Assembly: GCF_901709675.1 (NCBI RefSeq)
Contig: NC_051100.1
Span: 13,128,286-13,192,285, forward strand
Source of the DNA: Syngnathus acus
Lineage: Eukaryota; Chordata; Actinopteri; Syngnathiformes; Syngnathidae
Direction: 5' to 3'
Length of the DNA stretch: 64,000 nucleotides
A model generated the notes under the pieces. That model saw only the letters and a program-made list of their open reading frames with translations. It was not told where the DNA came from and made no database searches. This document shows positions 26,898 to 39,313 of the stretch, in pieces. Positions within the stretch are counted from its first letter, which is position 1. Every line of letters starts with the position of its first letter. The translations under genes were made by a program, and so were the position numbers.

Positions 26898-27225
26898 ATT
26901 CATGATAGGCTCAGTGGCCTAGTGGTAGAGTGTCCCCCCGAGACTGGAAGGTTGTGGGTTCAAACCCCGGCCGGGTCATACCAAAGACTATAAAAATGGG
27001 ACCCATTGCCTCCCTGCTTGGCACTCACCATCAAGGGTTGGAATTGGGGGGTTAGATCACCAAATGATTCCCGAGCGCGGCACCACTGCTCCTCACTGCT
27101 CCCCTCTCCCCCAGGGATGGATCAAAATCACACGGGGATGGGTTAAATGCAGAGGACAAATTTCATCACACCCAGATGTGTGTGTGACAATCATTGGGAC
27201 TTTAATCTAATTAATTTAATTCATT
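26898..27225 (+). mobile_element. tRNA-derived SINE
   Basis: The head has RNA polymerase III boxes: A-like 'TGGCCTAGTGGTAGAGTG' (26914-26931) and a perfect B box GGTTCAAACCC (26957-26967). The body includes 'CACTGCTCCTCACTGCTCCC' and the tail 'GTGTGTGACAATCATTGGGA' with (TTAAT)n. A 5'-truncated relative lies at 11236-11343. It is not a tRNA gene: no acceptor stem closes after the B box. Confidence 0.8.
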
Positions 27226-27589
27226 TACCTGTTAGTGTGAAGTTTTGTCATTTAATATGAATGTTAAGATTGTGGCGTAAACTGTTTGCGGCACTGTGGC
27301 GTTTTGTTGGTTCAGGGACTCATTTACATAATCACACCCCCACGCACAGCTTCCCTGCTTGTGACCTGGAGGCTAGCCTTCGTGAAAATTCATGAACACT
27401 TTGAGGCCATGGCCTTACTACACTGTTGGTGAGGTGCATTTCAGATTTGTTGGGTTTGCAGAATAATTGACAAGTGTATGAAATGGTGACTCTACAAGTG
27501 AACATAATATTTAGAGTTGAAGTTGTTGGCTTTCTTTTCACCCACACTCTTGAATTCACTGCTGTCCTTGACGCAAAGCTCCACCCTTG

Positions 27590-27603
27590 GTTGTCATGGT
27601 AAC
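27590..27603. promoter_or_regulatory. RFX X-box-like palindrome
   Basis: GTTGTCATGGTAAC fits the GTNRCC/RGYAAC half-site pattern of RFX factors except for one half-site position. Motif match only. Confidence 0.3.
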
Positions 27604-28036
27604 AAAAGCATTTTTCATTTTCAAGATGTGGGACCGCCCCCTCAAAACAGGCAAAGTTGTTGGAGACTCAAGTTTAAAAAAAAAGCTTATCATGTCACAA
27701 ACATATTAACTCTTTTAATTGTGACCAAAACAATTCTTAAAATGTAACCCTTGTTGAAAATTTTTTTCACACCAACGAAATTTACTAAAATCTGGCTTGA
27801 TGCAATACTTTTAATAGTTCATCAATCCCATTTTGTTTGTAGTTATTATGACAGTCATACAGTAAATTAAACCGCTCGATAGGGCTCCCATTTGTCGTCT
27901 GTGCGGGCCGCAACAAGTCGTAACTCTTGGCTGATCCCCAAACTTTGTGCTCTAATCCCAGGGCTTCCGTGCAAGAGACCTATTGATTTAGCTCCGCGTC
28001 GGACGGCGGGTGTTTGCGTCTCTGTTCACAAGCCGT

Positions 28037-28050
28037 GTCACCGTGGCAAC
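28037..28050. promoter_or_regulatory. RFX X-box-like palindrome
   Basis: GTCACCGTGGCAAC has both half sites (GTCACC and GGCAAC). It lies 434 bases from the site at 27603. Motif match only. Confidence 0.35.
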
Positions 28051-28865
28051 CATCGATCTCGCTCTCCCTCCCCTGCTGCGGTTGTTTATTTTCCTCTGAC
28101 AGAGAGGAGAATGATGACATTGGTCTTCCCATGTTGCAGCTTGCTTTCGTACTGTCAAATTGTCTTTGAAGCAATGAAATGTAACTTCTCATACAGGCTG
28201 CGGCTGGCTTCGAGCTAGTAAACATTTGAACGCAAACGTTGTGGCGTGACGGCGTGACCATTCCATTTGGTGCCTCTGTGCCGCATCGAATAAAATTCTG
28301 TCTCTGATGAAAGGCGGCGGGGACCAGACCACATGCTCCACCGGATGCCAACAGACTCGCCCAAGGCCATTCCCACATTGGTCCCTCTCAAAAGTCTCAA
28401 TCATTTTGAGTGATGCCCGGTAGTATCGGTATCCCATAATAACGTCTATTTATATCCACTTCCAAGTGATCTGTATCCCGTCACAGTGTTTGGATTTCCC
28501 AATCAACCGAAAAAGCGCTAGCGACAAGAAAAGGGGTAGTGAGGGCAATTCATGTTCGAGTTTGGTTTAGTTTGCTTTAGACCAGGGATGTCAAACTCAT
28601 TTTTGTCGCGGGCCGCATTGTTCTCATAGTTTCCGTTGGAAGACCATTATGACTGTTAACGCATATATAGGCTACACAACAAACTGATGAATGATGAGCT
28701 TTAAAATCAGACACTAGTAAAAACTGTTCAAATATTTTAAAAAGCTGCATTGTAATAAGAATTGCTAGCAATATCTGTAGTTTTTAAACGTGAAGACAAT
28801 TTGCAATGTTAGTATTGACACATGAAGTCAATGCACAATTTGTCTTCACGAACCAAATAAAAGTA

Positions 28866-30126
28866 CCGTAATTCTCGGACTAAAAGTCGCTCCGGAATAT
28901 AGGTCGCATTAGCCATAAAATGCACAATAACGTGAAAAAAATTATATATAAGTCCCTCCGGAGTATAAGTCGCATTTTGGGGGGAAATTTATTCGACAAA
29001 ATCCAAAACCAAGAACAGACATGAACGAGCAACAACAGGCTAAACGATAGGTATGCTAACGTGACATAAACACAAACAAAGAGCTGAGAACGGGCCTGAC
29101 GTAACATTCAGAGTTATTAAAAAAAACTATTACATAAATAACACGTTTATAAAACCGTCTGTGTCACTCCAATTCATTAAATCCATCGATCGTCCTTTGT
29201 CAACAATGGGTGCACTTCAAAATATTCCACAGGCCCATATAACGATATATAAATTAGATATCAAATAACTATTATATAAGCAATAATATTATCAAACCAT
29301 CTGTGCACTCTAAATCATTAAATCCATCGATCAAATTCCTCGTCCTTTGTCAACAACGCCGCGCGTGCGCCCTGACGTCAGCCTTGTCGTTATTCCACAG
29401 ATCTAGTATATACGTAACTATATTGTAGCGTTAACAAAGTACAAGGAAAGATGTGGGTTTGGTAAACAGCTCTTTATTTAACAAAACAAACTTCCAGGCG
29501 TGTGGCGGCGTGGACTTCCAGCCACGGAGGTGGAAGAGAGATCCATAGAATAGGACCGGGCGTGCGTAAAAGCCATAATAGTTTTTCAAACCTTCTGTGT
29601 CACTCCAAATCCTTAAATCCTTCAAACATGACCGAGCCCCATCCACCGTCCCCGGACAGCCACCCGGCCGAGCGCCGGCCCCCGACTTCTATCCACGGAG
29701 GTGAAAGAGAGCTCCATAGAGTAGGACCGGGCGTGCGTAAAAGCCATAATAGTTTTTCAAACCTTCTGTGTCACTCCAAATCCTTAAATCCTTCAAATTC
29801 TTCGTCCTCCGTGTCACTTAGAAACAAAGCCGCTAATGATGCCCGTAGTACGTGGGGCCCTTCGTCATCTTCGTCATCCCGTGATCAATCTTTGTCCTTT
29901 TTGTAAACAACCGCCGCGCCACGCCGCGCCGCGCTGCTGACATCACTTGAAATTCAAATTTCAGTAATCCCTTGCTACATCGCGATTCGTTTATCGCGGT
30001 TTCACTTTTTTTTTTTTTTTTGGGAACATTTTTGAAAAAATTCGCATATAAGTCGCTCCTCATTATAAGTCGCCCCCAACACCCAAACTATGAAGAAAAC
30101 CGCGACTTATAGTCCGAAAATTACGG
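28866..30126. mobile_element. Inverted-repeat DNA element (ATAAGTCGC type), TA target
   Basis: The ends CCGTAATTCTCGGACTAAAA and, in reverse complement, CCGTAATTTTCGGACTATAA are flanked by TA (28864-28865, 30127-30128). Multiple 'ATAAGTCGC' motifs lie near both ends. It holds a 171-bp duplication (29514-29799) and a fragment of the CAGTAATCCCT family near 29966-30010. Confidence 0.75.
29514..29799. repeat. Two-copy tandem duplication, 171-bp period
   Basis: 'CCACGGAGGTGGAAGAGAG' through 'CACTCCAAATCCTTAAATCC' occurs twice, with 'AGGACCGGGCGTGCGTAAAA' at 29552 and 29723. About 115 bases match with a few substitutions, separated by about 56 bases of GC-rich sequence. Confidence 0.8.
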
Positions 30127-30305
30127 TATGTGGCGTGCCGTATCTGACCCCCGGGCCTTGGGTTTGTGACCTATGATTTAGACCGTCATAGGCGCGTGTC
30201 CAGTCAGTACGTCCAGTATGTCTCCTTCACACCGCATTTGCGTGATTTTTATTTTGGGGTCGTGCAGTAAAGAAAATCAGTGCAAAGTTAGAAAAAAAAT
30301 CTTTA

Positions 30306-30570
30306 GGGTGCATTCAGACATAAAAACTCCGTTAGTCTGCTTGTTTGGTCCGGATTAAAAGCGGATTTACCTTCTTTTGTTTGGTGCGGTTCCTATCCAG
30401 ACTGTAGATTTTGCAAGTGAAGTATACACATCCACTCTTGTGACGATCGGTCTCGGTCCGTTTCTTTAATCCACACCAGGATTCGTTTACGTGTATTCAC
30501 ACCTGCATAAAAGGTTACAATTGAACCCTGGTCTGTTTAAAGCAGACCAAACTGTCAGGTCTGAATACAT
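30306..30570. mobile_element. Harbinger-like inverted-repeat element, diverged copy
   Basis: It begins TTA|GGGTGCATTCAGAC and ends GTCTGAATACAT. The interior blocks 'TTTGGTGCGGTTCC' and 'GTGTATTCACACCTGCA' match in reverse the copy at 58243-58806. Confidence 0.6.
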
Positions 30571-32291
30571 TCCTATTCATTCACTGGCATCCGTTTTCAA
30601 AGCAATCCTCCGCATATCAGCCAATTGAGTGCTTTTAAAAAAAAAAAATTAAGAACCACAACATATGATGTTCCTGTGAAAATGTAAGCTCAGAACCTAC
30701 CAAAAGCATGAGCAGAGTCTCTTCTTTCACCAATAACAAGTTTGTTTTTTCATGTTCTACTGCTGCTTACTAAAGAATGGAGAAAGCGAGTCTACTCGCA
30801 TTTTCATATCATCGGTGCTTATATTGTGACGGAAACAAATATGATGTGGGTCTTGGAAGAAAGGCTTGTCAATTAATTGAAACACTTTGAGGAGGGCATT
30901 GGTTTGGGTGGTAGCGACAGCAACTCATTAGTCTTTTTTGTTACCTCTGATAGCAAAGTTCTAAGCCGTGTCGTTTGCTGTCGTCCAAGACAAAGGTAGT
31001 ATTGACGTTAGCGTGGAGACAAACTAGCCGCGCTGCTATCGATCCACACCAGGAGACAGACGGCGCCTGTCCGGCTCACTTTGCGCAGGGTCAGAACATC
31101 TTTTGTGGGAGTATATTGTGTTAAACAAAACTTTGCTTGCTGCGCCAAACAGACATAAAGAGACAGGTCTGGGTGAAGACAACATCATTAGCCATTCAGC
31201 AACAAACAGCTTCTTCTCTGGCCTCTTTCCGATTCAATCAGCAGCATAATGGATCACTTTGGGCCTTAAACTGCTTTCAAATAATCCATCATTTACATTC
31301 AAATAAGTCCCTCTACTGTAGAAAATGCCATCATTTTCATCAAAAAACCCAAAGGATGGTTTTAGAAGAAACGATTGCTTTCCGCAATCAGACAACCATT
31401 GGTCACTCTGGTCCGCCTTTGTATCCATTCACCACCTGAAACACAAGCCGAGTACTCGAAGCTCTTAAAGCAATTACAACTGATTTGGCAATGCCGGCCT
31501 GCTCTAAATTCAATCTGGCAAATAATACAGAGAAAATTTGTCAAACGTGACAAAGTCCAGTTGCAGACCTGAATGGTCACTCTGCCTCACAAAGAGCCAA
31601 GATGTTCTTCATTGTACAGTACACACAAAGGGGGCATTGTTAGGGCGGACCGATGGTCTGATTCTTGCATCATAAGCCAATAAGTTTTGCCAATTAAAAG
31701 CTGACAGAGACTCAATAAAATGTTTTTTTTCCCTGTCTCTCTTTTTGGCCCGAGTCAAAAGTCTCATGAAACAGGCAAATGATCTGCCTGTAATTCATAT
31801 CTTTGTAGTTTTAAGCATTAAGGGACTGAAAGAATAAGGTATTTTAGTCATTTTAAAGTTTTTAAATCAACCCACCAATTAATACCCTGCTCAATTAATG
31901 TTTGCTTTTACTAAATGGTGAAAATACCAAGAGCGACATTATTCTACTATAGACGCAAGATAGGACAATTTCAGCTTAGCACAATCTTTATCTTAGCACA
32001 GTTTAAGAGGGACGGGCAAACCAGTTGTCAAAGCGACGAGCAGCAAACCTGCAACATTTTGTGGTGTTCTTGGAGGCTTGTTGAGTATTCCCTGCAGAGC
32101 AGGAGACGATGACACCCAAGTGTTCCGACTGCAAATAAGGACATCACTGGCTAATTTAACCAGAAGGCTACGCTTGTACATGATAGTGTTGACAAAAGAG
32201 TCACTTACTGTCATTTGAAACCAACCAAACCAGTGAATGCTCAAGTGTTTGTATATCTTTAGTGTTCCTTCCTGTGCTTGACAATGAAATA
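30571..32291. other. Unique non-coding region
   Basis: No supported gene. The frames at 31137-31580 have no splice context or family resemblance. Confidence 0.4.
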
Positions 32292-32624
32292 CAATAATCC
32301 CTCGCTTATCGCGGATAATTGGTTCCAAAAACCACCCGCGATAAGTGGAATCTGCGAAGTACGGTCACCAACAAGAAGTACTGGGCAGGCTAACGAGTTA
32401 GCGGAAAGATGCTAATTTGCGATCGTGCTAACATGCGAAAACGGACTTCTAAAGGAATGTAAACAAACATCTGGAGCATTACAACGTTGTCCTAAAGGTT
32501 AGACACATGTTTCCTCAAATTAGAAGTTTTATTTTGACTTTTAAACATTTTCTTAATTTTGAAAAAAAATCTGCGATGTAGTGAAGCCGTGATAAACGAA
32601 ACGCGAAGTTGCGACGGATCACTG
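32292..32624. mobile_element. Short inverted-repeat element (CAGTAATCCCTCG family)
   Basis: The left end CAATAATCCCTCGCTTATCG and the right end (reverse complement CAGTGATCCGTCGCAACTTC) are flanked by TA. It shares 'GCGGATAATTG.TTCCAA..ACCACCC' with the left end of the 2085-10805 element, so it is the compact member of that family. Confidence 0.75.
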
Positions 32625-32626
32625 TA

Positions 32627-35600
32627 GGTGTTTGTCAATCCTATTTGCGCCTTGGCATTAACCAGACGGCCGGTCTGTTGTTTGTTTACACTGTATGTAC
32701 AACACTGACATTGTGACAGCGAACACTGGGGTTTTTGTGTATCTCTGAGTGTTCTTTCAGGTACTTGATAAACTGCCGTTGTGACTTTTTAATTTCCTGC
32801 CATCTTTCTGTTGGCTTCACAGTGTGTAATTATGACAGATGGCAGCAGAAGCCACAAGGGTTTGGTAAACGCAAGCCGAGTTTCATGTTAAATCGACGCT
32901 AAATTGGTGCGCCGGGGACATTTGGCCCGTGCTCTTCACACCTAACGCGGCGAAGGGAGAGGTTGCCGTGTGGTTGCCACGCAGCGCGGCAGGGAAGCTG
33001 TGCTATAGCTGCAATGTTTGAGAGAGTATAAAGGAATCCTGGAGGTAGGAGTGAGACCGCAATCTCCCCTGAAAAGGTTCCGCGACCATCATCACCATCA
33101 TCAGCAAGAGGACTGTTTCAGCCAGAGAAGCAGGAAGAATAAGCTTTTCATGTGACTTTGTGACTGTTTGGCATTTATGATGGAGTGACTTCATTAAGTT
33201 TTCTTTTAAAGTTACATACTCACGACAAACACTTCAGAATGAAAAATAAAAACCATCCGTTTAACTGTCGGAATTCATCTTTTGTACTTTTTCATGCCTG
33301 CGGTGGACAGATGACTGCTGGACACATCATCATCATCTGTCCACTTGGCAGAGCCAGGAGGAGCTTGAGGAGGGAGAAGATGGAAGAGGAGGCGGCAAGA
33401 TGAAGGAGGACTGAAGAGAGGGAAGATGGAGGAGGAGGAAGGAGGTTTAAGAAAGAAGAGATCAAGATGGAAGCTTGATTTAAAGAGATTTTTTTGCTTG
33501 GTAAAACAACTTAACAAAAAAATGAACAAAAATAGGAGTGAAGGATGGATCAAGAGAAAGAAGGTCAAACATAGTAGAGGAGGGGTGATTTGGAGAGAGA
33601 CGAGTGGAAGAGATGGAAAGTGCCCATGGAGGGGGGATGAAGAGCACGGAGGAGAAAAGAGGCACAAGCAGATGGAGGAAAGGAAGATGAGGATGAATAT
33701 ACAACAGCGATCGAGTTGGTGGAACTAAATCTGAAGATGAACTTACATCGGTGGCTGACCAGCTCCTTCTGCACCAACGCATTACAGAAATATATTTGGA
33801 AACAAAACAATCAGGCTTCCTCCACCAAACTACGTTCGCTCGTTAATGTCTAAAAAGCATCCAGACTTGTGGCGACATAATGCTGCACAACTCCCGCAGA
33901 AGGAGGGGGAGATGGGGTTGTACAGCAATTCTCAGACAGGTCAGCAGTCAAGACAATTCATAGATTTGTTTGGGAATTAATTGAAACACTTGAATAACGA
34001 GGACAGGTCGCTGGTGGTGAAACATTTGGAAATTGACCCGCATTTGGACATTGGTTTATGCCTGATATGATCAGATCCACGTTTGCTGCGGTTGCCACAT
34101 TTAGCCAGTCTAGTTTCTGTTCATTTGTACGTCGGGCATGTGCGATCTTGTTGTATCAAATGTGTAAAAACTTGATTTTGTCCAATCGTACAGTCCCAGC
34201 TGTCCTGGTTGTTCCTCGTGACCCTGCAATGCCATGGACGTCAATAATTGATGAGGCACTATTCTTCTCAGCGCTGCAGTGGAGCCGGCCTGAGCACACT
34301 TTATTAGCACTGCCGTGCATGTGCGTGTGCACCGCAGCTTAAAACAATGCTAAATTACAATGAGCGGTGCAACAAATGTTTCTGATTTAGTGGAAAACTC
34401 TTGTGGGATGTGAAGCCCGGCAAATGGTTTTTTTTTTCCAGCAAAGCAAAATGGATTTTGTGTGCTTAAAACACACACAAACACACGCGCACGCACACAC
34501 ACACACACACAAAGTGCCTAAATCGGGAGCGTTGGACCTGAGCTGGCAGCTCGTGATGACTTCATTGTTGCCACCATTAGCGAAATGGAATGGAGTCGCT
34601 TAGTTGCAGGCTTCTTTAAGTTTTAATCAAAGTTTACAGAACTTGATTTGTTCTGTAAACAAACACTCCAAAGGAGCCGTGTCAAGGTTGCTGAGTTTGG
34701 GTTTCCTTCAGAGGGCCATTAGGACGATGAAAATCCGATAAATGCATCAGCAGCATCATATTATTACATCTGCAGTCCTTCCTCGCTATGTCACTGTCCA
34801 CAATTTACGGGCACAGCACTTCGGGATTTTATTTTATTTTTGCGGTAAAGCTGCTTTAAAGTTGACGTTTTGCTCCAGATTTTCCGTCAAAAAAACGACA
34901 AAATCCATTCAGCAAGAAACATAATTGTCAAATTTGCGTTCGTGTGCCACAGATAAATGACGTGGCGGACCTGATTTGGTCCTCAAACCTTGAGTTTGAC
35001 ACCTGCACTCTGGAAGCGTTTAAAGAGAAAAAAAACAAAGAAGAAAAGCAGAGTTCAATGAACAGACACCGTGTGTTTCAAAATTGGAAAAACTTTGAAT
35101 GTCGTCGTACAAACAGTCCGCAAGAAGCAAGGCATTGGAGCGATACGAGCGTCGACGTAAGTGGCACAAAAGCCAGCCGCCCACCAACATAACATTCGTC
35201 TTCGACTGGAATATTCCACCATTCTTTCCAGCTGCGCTTATTCGAGTGTCTTTGTGGGAGGATCAACTCGCCTGGGCAGAGTTTGATAGTGCGCCTTTAT
35301 TAGCGCATTAATTAGTCTTTTCCGCGGCTTTACTGGTTACATGATGCAGATCAAAGGCGTCATCAAAGCTTGAGCGCCACAGAGCTCGAGCGTCCATCAG
35401 AAGGGGGCTGCAAAAAAACCAACAAAAAAATCCCAACAAAGTCATGCAAGTGCTCTTGTAATTGAATTTAAAGAGCAAACAACAAAGTGTGTTTGGAGGG
35501 CCCAGAACTGCTGCGCTAGCTTATCCCTCTCTGGCTTTGTTATTTTAATCACAAGCTCTTTAATTACGACTCATAGTGACAAACACCCGGCGTGTTAAAG

Positions 35601-36526
35601 CAGCAAAACACGCCGTTCTCACAAGCCATTATATTAGGTACACATGCTCATGTGGTCAGGTCTCCGGTTGAAAGGGACTACGGGTACAAGAAAAAGAGTG
35701 AGCAAGAGTGCACCACTTGAAATACTTCTGGTCAACAGTCCAGAGCTTTGTAAGAAGGTGAACAAGTGGAACCAAGCATGTTGGAACGATTGGATGAATG
35801 TGCCAGTGGTGTTAGGTGATATAAGAGTCATTGCTACGATGAAGGGGAATGCTTATAAGACATCTGAGACAGATGAACATTTCCATATTGTAGTTCAATT
35901 TTTTTTATATATATTTGACTGGACAACACTTTACCGGAGACTGGGTGGCACAACGGTTTCCGCTCTCAATATATTCCAAGGTACTGGCTGGGATGCCATC
36001 TGACTGACGAATAACCTCGATTGTGAAATGCACGTACTCGGGGTGATGGAACGGGGATTGCTGTGAAATCACTTTCTCCTCAAATATATTCCTCCACGCC
36101 GCCTCACAACTACAACTAGGTTCATATGTTTGTGGAATCTCGTCACGTCACCGTGGATGTGTTTAGATTACAGTCGAAGCACTCCCGCCGTTGCCTGCAA
36201 GACTTCCATCTGCCCCGGCGTCCTTCCATCATGGCGAGGTGCCAGCGCTATAACCGCTGGTAACGTGCCAACCCGTAGGCGTTGGCTTTAGCGGGGCGTT
36301 CCCTGGCTTTGGCCTCTGCCCCTCCGCCCATGGGACTGTCCGTGCCCCGTGGCTCACTGCTACCTTACGCCTGCCCACGCTGAGGGTTGCTGCTAATGGG
36401 CACTTTCGGAGGGGCCGTGAGCCGCCTGAGGGGAGTTAATGGACAAGGTGAGGCGAGGAGAACAACCTTTGACAGAAACTGTCAAACAAGTCAAGTCGCT
36501 CAGTACTCGTGCTTTGTGTGTGGAAG
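32627..36526. other. Mostly unique non-coding region
   Basis: Purine-rich G/A tract at 33350-33725 (strand-asymmetric, giving spurious Glu/Lys and Ser/Leu frames); a short (CA)n at 34471-34510; and a hAT-like right-end remnant 'TTGAGTTTGACACCTGCAC' at 34989-35007. No exon chain found. Confidence 0.4.
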
Positions 36527-36606
36527 TAAACCATCCATCCATTTTCTATACCGCTTGTCCCCATGGGGGTCGCAGGCTTGCAGGAGCCTATCCCAACAGT
36601 AGGCGG

Positions 36607-36952
36607 TGTCACGTGTGGGCGCCGCCGGCCGCTCGGCCACGCCCCCCTATCACCGTGATCACTGGCACCTGGCGCTGGCTCATCAGGAAGTCTATATTAG
36701 CGTGACCAGCGCAACTCCAGTTGTCAGCTTGTCTTGTCATGTCCTTGTCCGCATCAGAGCAGAGACAAAAAGAAAGAAGAGAAGAGAAAGAAAAGAGAGA
36801 AAGAGAAGAGAAAGAAGAGTCCTGTCATCCAGCCACCCACGCTCAGCGAAAACAGCCTCGCCCGTCCACCGCTCCAAGACTCCATCGATCCCCTTCCCTT
36901 TCACAATAAAGTCTGGTCGTTCTGCACATGGCTGTACTGTCCGATCCTTACA
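36607..36952 (+). repeat. 5' LTR of the Gypsy element
   Basis: Begins TGTCACGTG and ends CCGATCCTTACA; 346 bp. It contains CACAATAAAGTCTG as polyadenylation signal. From 'CTCCAGTTGTCAGC' onward it matches the 3' LTR closely; the first about 110 bases do not. Confidence 0.75.
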
Positions 36953-36970
36953 GTACAAGCTGACACCACT

Positions 36971-39277
36971 ATGCAGCCAGCAAGCGATCAGACGGCATTG
37001 TGCCGACTGGAGCAAGCGGAGACCGCCATCAGCAGCTTGTCGGCAGATCTCCAGACCCTGAATTTGATTGGTCAACAACGGCAACAGCAAATAGAGCGGC
37101 AACGGCAAGAAATGTCGCAGATCCTGAGCAGCTTCCAAGAGCAGTCATTCCATAATTCACCCGTAGACGCTGCCTCGGTTGCGCCGGCGCCCGTCTCCAC
37201 TCCTATGCCCCGCCCAGTCCCAGAAGCCAGACAACTCGTTGATGTTCCGAAGCCCCGCCTGGGTGACCTCGAGAAGTTCAGCAGCAATCCCAAGTACGTC
37301 CGGGCTTTCGTGATAGACTGACGCATCATGTTCGGTCTTCAGCCAGTCACCTTTGCTTCCGAACCAGCCAAGGTGGGGTTCGCTTTGAGCCACCTCACGG
37401 GCAAGGCACGGCTGTGGGGCCTGGCCGAATATGAAAGAGGATCCTCTGCATGTGACACGTTCGAAGCCTTCGCGAAGGAACTGCTTCGGCTGTTTGATCC
37501 GGGCTCCGCCGCCGAGGATGCAGCTGAGGAGCTGAGGAGCTGGCGACGCTGCGCCAGGGTCGTTGCTCGGTGGCCGAATACGTCCTAAAGTTCCAGATGT
37601 TGGCAGAAAGCAGTCATTGGAACACCCCGGCGCTGGTAAGCACCTTCCTCCACGGGCTCGCGGACTATATGAAGGACGGGATGGTGGCATACGATCGCCC
37701 TCGAACCCTGCAGGAGGCGGTGGACCTCGCAGCCCTCCTCGTCGCCCGCAGGAGCGGGATTTTTCTTCGTCAGGAAGAAGGATGGTACGCTCCGCCCGTG
37801 CATAGACTACCGCTGCCTCTCCTCTTGTCCGCCTTTGAGAGTCTCCAGGGCGCAACCATCTTTACCAAGTTGGATCTCCGTAACGCATACCACCTGGTAC
37901 GCATCCGAGAGGGAGATAAGTGGAAGACAGCATTCAACACCCCGAGCGGGCACTACGAGTATTTGGTGGTCCCGTTCGGACTGACCAATGCCCCGGCCGT
38001 CTTCCAGGCCCTCATCAATGACGTGCCTGCAGTAGGCGCACGAGTCGTGTCTTGCCTGTCATCCCGGGGCTGCCCGCAGGTATGTGGTAGCCCAGCGGTT
38101 CTGGTGGCCCACCTGGAGAGATGACGTCCGCGATTACGTTCGGGCCTGTCTCATCTGTAACCACTGCAAGGCGTCGAATCGTCCTCCAGCCGGATTACTC
38201 CAACCGTTGCCCGTTCCTCGGCGCCCCTGGTCCCACTTGTCAATTGACTTTGTCACAGGGCTTCCGCCCTTGGAGGGGAACACAGTGTTTCTTACTGTTG
38301 TGGACCGCTTTAGTAAGACGGAGCCATTTTATTCCCCTGCCTAAGCTTCCGTCAGCGAAGCAAACGGCGTCCATTATGCTGCGGGAGATCTTTCGTCACC
38401 ACGGCCTCCCACGAGATCATCGTGTCTGACCGAGGCCCACAATTCGCCTCCACCTTCTGGACAGAATTCTGTCGGCTCCTTGGCGCCACGGCCAGCCTCT
38501 CCTCGGGGTTTCACCCGCAGTCCAACAGGCAAGCGGAGCGCCTTAACCAGGAGCTGGGTAAGTACCTCCGATGCATGGCCGTTGGAGATCAGCACGGGTG
38601 GGCCAAACAGCTCCCCTGGGTGGAATATGCGCATAATACCCTCCCCAGTTCGGCCACGGGTCTTTCGCCCTTCCAGTGCGTCTTTGGATACCAGCCGCCT
38701 CTGTTCGCCCACCAGGAGCGTAGTGCTGCATGCCCGTCCGCCCTGGGCTGTGTTCGCTGCTGCCACCGGGCCTGGGCAAGAGCCCGGGTCTCTCTCCTCC
38801 ACTCAGTTGCAGGCTACACTCGCCAGGCGAACAAGCGGCGGATGCCGGCTCCGAGGTACAGCGTGGGACAGCGCGTGTGGCTCTCGACACGGGACTTGCT
38901 GTTACGCTCGGGATCCCGCAACCTGGCTCCCCGCTTCGTTGGTCCATTCCCATACGCCTCCCGGTTTCCATGAGAGTACGTTCCACGTCTCTCGTGTGAA
39001 GCCCGTGTTTGAGTGCCCGCTGTTCTCGGCATCTGCTGCGCCGCCACCCCGGCTCGTCGAGGGGGAGCCGGTCTACACTGTCCGTTCCTTGCTCTGGCCG
39101 CACTGCGGCGGCCGGGGGTTCCAGTACCTGGTGGACTGGGAGGGTTACGACGATGCGCACCGCTCCTGGGTGCCGAGCCGCTGGATCCTTGACCCGTCAC
39201 TCATCACGGAGTTTCACCAACGGCATCCGGACCAGCCCGGCCCTCGGCGGGGCCGTCCGAGGCGGATGGTGTCCTGA
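36971..39277 (+). pseudogene. Gypsy gag-pol remnant with integrase and chromodomain
   Basis: Gag starts at ATG 36971 ('MQPASDQTALCRLEQAETAI', heptad-rich). An in-frame TGA (37319-37321) interrupts it, and a frameshift near 37540 lies within a GAGGAGCTGAGGAGCTGG repeat. Gag continues to about 37750. The sequence then jumps to an RT core ('[20 protein letters not shown]', '[19 protein letters not shown]', to about 38030). It jumps again to integrase: the zinc-binding end '[10 protein letters not shown]', then '[15 protein letters not shown]' and '[14 protein letters not shown]' (catalytic Asp), then '[20 protein letters not shown]'. After that comes '[13 protein letters not shown]' and a chromodomain '[20 protein letters not shown]' ending at TGA 39275-39277. 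The RT active-site YxDD block, protease and RNase H are absent, so it is non-autonomous. Confidence 0.8.
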
Positions 39278-39313
39278 TCCCTCCCGCCTGCCCGTTCCGG
39301 TGGGTTGGGGGAG

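Larger units (their letters stand above)
27226..28583. other. Unique non-coding region with two X-box-like sites
   Basis: No coding exon recognised. It contains the palindromic RFX-type sites at 27590 and 28037 listed separately. Confidence 0.4.
28584..30174. mobile_element. hAT-like element with nested inverted-repeat element
   Basis: It starts CAGGGATGTCAAACTCATTT with 'GCGGGCCGC' and ends 'CTTGGGTTTGTGACCTATG', a degraded hAT end pair. Flanks CTTTAGAC and ATTTAGAC match at 7 of 8 positions. Nearly all of the interior is the later insertion at 28866-30126. Confidence 0.6.

Noticed and set aside
26898-26970. tRNA gene
   Set aside because: A and B boxes are present, but no acceptor or T-stem pairing closes the molecule and a SINE body follows.
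33275-33810. Overlapping Glu/Lys-rich (plus) and Ser/Leu-rich (minus) frames
   Set aside because: Product of a purine-rich tract; frames on both strands, no splice sites or family resemblance.
37157-37855. Minus-strand 232-codon frame
   Set aside because: Shadow of the Gypsy gag on the plus strand; high GC keeps opposite frames open.
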